Assembly: GCA_938004375.1 (NCBI GenBank)
Contig: CALKWH010000414.1
Location: 1 to 16,159, forward strand
Direction: 5' to 3'
Length of the DNA: 16,159 bases
Source of the DNA: an uncultured Pseudomonadota bacterium
Lineage (GTDB): Bacteria > Myxococcota_A > Polyangia > HGW-17
Shown here in pieces: positions 13,503 to 16,159 of this stretch (positions within the stretch are counted from its first letter, which is position 1; each line of letters begins with the position of its first letter). The position numbers and the translations under genes were made by a program. Below the pieces are notes generated by a model, which did no database searches, was not told where the DNA came from, and saw nothing but the letters and a program-made list of their open reading frames with translations.

Positions 13503-14969
13503 TCATTTCTTGGCGTCCGGATCGCGGGGGTTCAGCCCGTGGCGCACCAGCATGTGCCGCACCCGCGTCCAGTCGCCGGCGAGCTTCGTCAGGGCCGCGT
13601 CGTAGGCTACCCGCTCGATCTCCATGCGGTAGCGGTAGCGCAGCGGGGAGCCGCTCATGAGCAGCATGTCCTCCTCCAGCGGCATGAACACGAGGAAGTC
13701 GACCTCGGGGTGCGCGCTCATGATCCGCGGGAGGCTGCCGAGGAAGCGGGTGTTCACCAACGCCTTGAGCCCCTGGATGCCCGCGTACACGCCGCCCCGG
13801 CCGCGGACGGTCCCCGAGCGCTGAGCCCGCACCGGCACCAGCGGGTCCACGATGACGATCAGCGTGGCGCCCTTGGCGATGGCGACCTCCATCTCGGAGG
13901 TGCGTGTGAAGGAGCCGTCGATGAACCAGCGCCCGGCGACGAACTGCGGCGCGTAGAACGGGATCAGCGCCATGGAGGCGTGCACGGCGCGGCTGATGGG
14001 GACGTCGCGCCAGCCCAGGCCGCCGAACACCACGTGTTCGGACGTGTCCTGATCGGTGGCGCCGATGTATAGTTCCTTCTCGAGCTCGTGGAAGGAGTTG
14101 GTCCGGCCCGACGTGGAGAAGAACTCCCCGAGCACGCGCTCGATGTTGTCCCCCATGAAAAAGGCGTTGGGCACGGAGCCGGCCAGCAACGAGAGCATGC
14201 CGTCGTCGTAGCCGCGATCCCACACCAGGGAGGCCAGGCGACTCCGAATGTCCCGGGTGGCGAAGTCGAACAGCATCCAGGGCTTGATGCCCTTCATCAT
14301 GGTGGAGTCTTGCATGAACGCGCGGGTGATCTCCACGGGGGGAACGCGGTTGGCCAGCACCGACGCGATGATGGCGCCCGCGCTGATGCCGCAGTAGATG
14401 TCGAAGTCCAGGAGACCCTGGCCCGGCAGCAGGTCGTCGAGCGCACGCAGCACGCCCACCTCGTAGATGAGCCCCTCGATGCCGCCGCCGGCCAGACACA
14501 GCGCGGTCTTGCCCGCCGCGGCTGGCGCCGCCAGGCGGCCCATCGCCTGCCAGAGGGTCTCGTCGGAGCCCGGAAACACGACGGCCCCGAGGCCCCGCCG
14601 ACCGTGTTCGAGGACCTCCCGCGAGGGGATCGGCCCGTCCAGGGACACGACCAGGACCCTGGCGGGATGGGGCAGCCGCCGGTTCCAGTCCCGCTGGTCG
14701 TCGGAGAGGATTTTGAGGATGCGGGGCAGCCAGTCGACGCCGGCGTCGAGCGCCCAGAGGTCGAACGGCTGGGTCGGCGCCAGGTTGCCGACCTCCTCGG
14801 GGCCGAAGGCGAAGGTGACGTCCCACAGCCGGTCCCCGGCCGCGACACGCACCCTCTCGGGGCCCAGCACGGACGCGGCGCCGCCGGCCTCGAGCAGGGA
14901 GAGCCAGGCCGCGCGGCCGGCCAGCGTTGTGCACACGAGAAGGGAAGCCCGGTGTTCCATGCGGCCCAT
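13503..14969 (-). CDS. Patatin-like phospholipase with N-terminal extension
   Basis: This 488-residue protein carries a patatin domain at about 154-380. The oxyanion loop is GGGIEG (161-166). The nucleophile motif is GISAG with Ser196, and the catalytic Asp is Asp351 in IDGSF. The Ser-Asp dyad is complete, so it should hydrolyse acyl esters of phospholipids or related lipids. Residues 1-150 form an extra alternating alpha/beta domain (RASLLVCTTLAGRAAWLSLLEAGG, FDLWALDAG, ARVLVVSLDG, LGAVVFPGS). It is reminiscent of a degenerate response-regulator receiver; this is inference. No signal peptide is obvious. Three candidate starts exist: TTG 14996, ATG 14969 and ATG 14960. I chose 14969 because the family-independent sequence begins soon after. 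It is 41 bp behind metF and directly before the large lipoprotein. Confidence 0.88.
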   Translation of the reverse strand: MGRMEHRASLLVCTTLAGRAAWLSLLEAGGAASVLGPERVRVAAGDRLWDVTFAFGPEEVGNLAPTQPFDLWALDAGVDWLPRILKILSDDQRDWNRRLPHPARVLVVSLDGPIPSREVLEHGRRGLGAVVFPGSDETLWQAMGRLAAPAAAGKTALCLAGGGIEGLIYEVGVLRALDDLLPGQGLLDFDIYCGISAGAIIASVLANRVPPVEITRAFMQDSTMMKGIKPWMLFDFATRDIRSRLASLVWDRGYDDGMLSLLAGSVPNAFFMGDNIERVLGEFFSTSGRTNSFHELEKELYIGATDQDTSEHVVFGGLGWRDVPISRAVHASMALIPFYAPQFVAGRWFIDGSFTRTSEMEVAIAKGATLIVIVDPLVPVRAQRSGTVRGRGGVYAGIQGLKALVNTRFLGSLPRIMSAHPEVDFLVFMPLEEDMLLMSGSPLRYRYRMEIERVAYDAALTKLAGDWTRVRHMLVRHGLNPRDPDAKK

Positions 14970-14996
14970 CCTGTGTTCTTTGGCGGGGACTGTCAA
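14968..14996 (-). promoter_or_regulatory. Possible internal promoter before the patatin gene
   Basis: On the minus strand a perfect TTGACA (14996-14991) is followed after 17 bp by CAGGAT (14973-14968), a poor -10 that overlaps the chosen ATG. If used, the transcript would start near or inside the first codons and favour the ATG at 14960. It could equally be chance. Confidence 0.25.
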
Positions 14997-15010
14997 CCGA
15001 TTTAGTGCGG

Positions 15011-15880
15011 TCAGAGGACGCCCAGGGTCTCGACGATCTGCAGGGTCGCCCGGCTCTGGTTGAGCGTATATAGATGTATCCCGGCGACCCGGTGGTCCAG
15101 CAGGTCCCGCACCTGCTCGGTGGCCCAGTGGACGCCGATGCGGGCGACGCTGCCGCGGCTGCTCATGCGCCCGATGGCCTTCTGCAGCTTGCCGGGGATG
15201 TGGACCCCCAGAGCGAGCTCGGACATGCGGCGCATCGTGGCGAGGGAGGTTACGGGCATGATTCCGGCGATGATGGGCACCCGAATGCCGGCCGCCTCGC
15301 AGCGGTCGCAGAAGTCGTAGAAGATGTGGTTGTCGAAGAACATCTGCGTGCAGATGTAGTCCGCGCCGGCGTCCACCTTCGCCTTCAGGTGATCCATCTC
15401 CCTGAGCCGGTTCGGCGTCTCATGGTGCCCCTGGGGATACCCCGCCACGCCCACGCCCAGGGAAGGGTGCTCTCTCTTGATGAAGGCGACGAGGTCGGCG
15501 GCGTGCTCGAAGCCGTGGGGCGGCGGGGCGAAGCCGGCGTCACCGGCGGGGGGGTCGCCCCGCAGCGCCATGATGTCCTCGATCCCGGCTGCCGCGTAAC
15601 GGCCCAGGGCCAGGCCGAGCTCTGCGCGCGTGCTGCCGACGCAGGTCAGGTGCGGCACCACGTTGAGCCGCTCGGACTCGTGGATCCGCAGCACCAAATC
15701 ATGGGTCAACTGACGCGTGGAGCCGCCGGCCCCATAGGTGATGCTGACGAAGGACGGCGCGAGCGGCGCCAGTTCGCGCATGGAAAGGCGCAGGGTCTCG
15801 GCCGTGGTCGCGTCCTTCGGCGGGAAAAACTCGAAACTGAAGGTGGGTCGGCTCCCTTGGAGCAGGTCTCTCACGTGCAT
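15011..15880 (-). CDS. metF: 5,10-methylenetetrahydrofolate reductase
   Basis: This 289-residue protein is close to the E. coli enzyme in length (296). It reduces 5,10-methylene-THF to 5-methyl-THF with FAD, supplying methyl groups for methionine synthesis in the cytosol. Signature motifs are in order along the TIM barrel: FEFFPPK (16-22) with the catalytic Glu, TYGAGGSTR (48-56), ALRGDPP (105-111) with the flavin-interacting Asp, GVAGYPQGH (144-152), TQMFFDN (178-184) and PIIAGIMPV (202-210). The start is supported by GTGAGGCG about 4 nt upstream and by alignment of the N-terminus. The frame is open for 47 more codons to 16021, but those read AT-rich regulatory DNA and match nothing in the family. 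It heads operon E. Confidence 0.97.
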   Translation of the reverse strand: MHVRDLLQGSRPTFSFEFFPPKDATTAETLRLSMRELAPLAPSFVSITYGAGGSTRQLTHDLVLRIHESERLNVVPHLTCVGSTRAELGLALGRYAAAGIEDIMALRGDPPAGDAGFAPPPHGFEHAADLVAFIKREHPSLGVGVAGYPQGHHETPNRLREMDHLKAKVDAGADYICTQMFFDNHIFYDFCDRCEAAGIRVPIIAGIMPVTSLATMRRMSELALGVHIPGKLQKAIGRMSSRGSVARIGVHWATEQVRDLLDHRVAGIHLYTLNQSRATLQIVETLGVL

Positions 15881-15988
15881 GTTCGCCTCACGATCTCCGT
15901 GTATCACAGGTCGCGCCACAGCTCCACCCCCCAAGTCCAGCGAAGAACCCTCGGAAAGGGATCGCAGATGAGATCCGAAGTCCGTCGT

Positions 15989-16013
15989 AAATTTCCATTC
16001 TGAATGAAAATTT
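15989..16013. repeat. Imperfect inverted repeat, possible operator
   Basis: AAATTTCCATT (15989-15999) and AATGAAAATTT (16003-16013) are complementary except at one position, around a 3-bp centre. The size and AT-rich symmetry fit a helix-turn-helix dimer site upstream of metF. The regulator is unknown. Confidence 0.4.
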
Positions 16014-16038
16014 TCAACCAAATTGGATTTTTACGGAA

Positions 16039-16071
16039 ATTGAAATCCGTGTATTTGATAATGATTTCAAT
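16039..16071. repeat. Perfect 9-bp inverted repeat, possible operator
   Basis: ATTGAAATC (16039-16047) and GATTTCAAT (16063-16071) are exact reverse complements separated by 15 bp, a half-site spacing of about 24 bp (over two helical turns). It lies 47 bp upstream of the outward promoter's -35 box and about 160 bp upstream of metF, so it could be an activator or repressor site. Confidence 0.5.
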
Positions 16072-16117
16072 ATGTTACAGATATTTTTCGGATCAGATCG
16101 TTTTCTGTCGAAATTTG

Positions 16118-16145
16118 TTGACACCCGAGGAAATCCGCCTATATT
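16118..16145 (+). promoter_or_regulatory. Strong outward promoter at the right edge
   Basis: A perfect TTGACA (16118-16123), a 16-bp spacer and TATATT (16140-16145) form the best -35/-10 pair in the window, with an AT-rich upstream stretch that could act as an UP element. Transcription would start near 16152 and run out of the window, into a gene that cannot be seen here. Confidence 0.75.
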
Positions 16146-16159
16146 AGCACTCCTGTTGA

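Larger units (their letters stand above)
15881..16159. promoter_or_regulatory. AT-rich divergent intergenic region
   Basis: This 279-bp stretch has two halves. From 15881 to about 15984 it is GC-rich metF leader with a small hairpin (GGATC/GATCC arms near 15959-15976). From about 15985 to 16117 it is strikingly AT-rich for this genome and holds two inverted repeats. It ends in an outward promoter. No short gene is visible, and no known SAM, SAH, THF or cobalamin riboswitch core is recognised. No clear metF promoter can be picked out; it probably lies in the AT-rich part. Confidence 0.6.

Noticed and set aside
15881..15985. Riboswitch in the metF leader (SAM, SAH, THF or cobalamin)
   Set aside because: Only a short GGATC/GATCC hairpin is visible; no conserved core of any of these classes was recognised.
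14088..16003. Long plus-strand frames opposite patatin and metF
   Set aside because: Both opposing genes have complete family motifs. The plus-strand products are low-complexity Gly/Val/Arg/His-rich shadows.
15881..16021. N-terminal extension of metF by 47 codons
   Set aside because: MetF homologues begin at the ATG at 15880, which has a good ribosome site. The extension reads through AT-rich regulatory DNA.

Overview
The window is a GC-rich chromosomal stretch from a Gram-negative bacterium, most likely a member of the Myxococcota (deltaproteobacterial type, perhaps Bradymonadia-like). The evidence is a secreted peptidase ending in a MYXO-CTERM-type sorting tail behind a MopE-like Asp/Cys metal-binding segment, five predicted lipoproteins in 16 kb, an Asn-triplet spacer behind one lipobox, and promoters that mix near-consensus -35 boxes with GC-rich -10 boxes. 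This placement comes from pattern recognition and no database search was possible.

Layout. (1) Positions 1-369 are non-coding, with a hexanucleotide tandem repeat and a terminator-like hairpin. (2) Operon A, minus strand, 2775 to 370: Asn-rich lipoprotein, alpha/beta hydrolase, YjbQ/UPF0047 protein; the first two overlap by ATGA. (3) A divergent promoter region at about 2776-2957. (4) Operon B, plus strand, 2958 to 5016: small helical protein, propeller-like lipoprotein, PilZ c-di-GMP receptor. A tRNA with anticodon CAT (probably elongator Met) follows, with its own promoter and a strong intrinsic terminator. (5) Operon C, minus strand, 9025 to 5181, behind a perfect TATAAT box: Fic-fold protein with a destroyed catalytic motif, LolB/DUF4292-like lipoprotein, exonuclease VII large subunit (xseA) and a small lipoprotein. 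(6) Operon D, minus strand, 11478 to 9111: small secreted Cys-rich peptide and an M14 zinc carboxypeptidase with a MYXO-CTERM-like tail. (7) Operon E, minus strand, 15880 to 11584: metF, a patatin-like phospholipase with an extra N-terminal domain, and a 633-residue lipoprotein of unknown function. (8) Positions 15881-16159 are an AT-rich regulatory region with two inverted repeats and a strong outward promoter for a gene beyond the right edge.

Most genes are housekeeping (metF, xseA, tRNA, yjbQ) mixed with envelope proteins of unknown function. The items most worth following are the pseudo-Fic protein, which keeps the fold signature but has Phe where the catalytic His belongs, and the pairing of a Cys-rich secreted peptide with a surface-anchored carboxypeptidase. 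There is no CRISPR array, insertion sequence, prophage or recognisable defence island.
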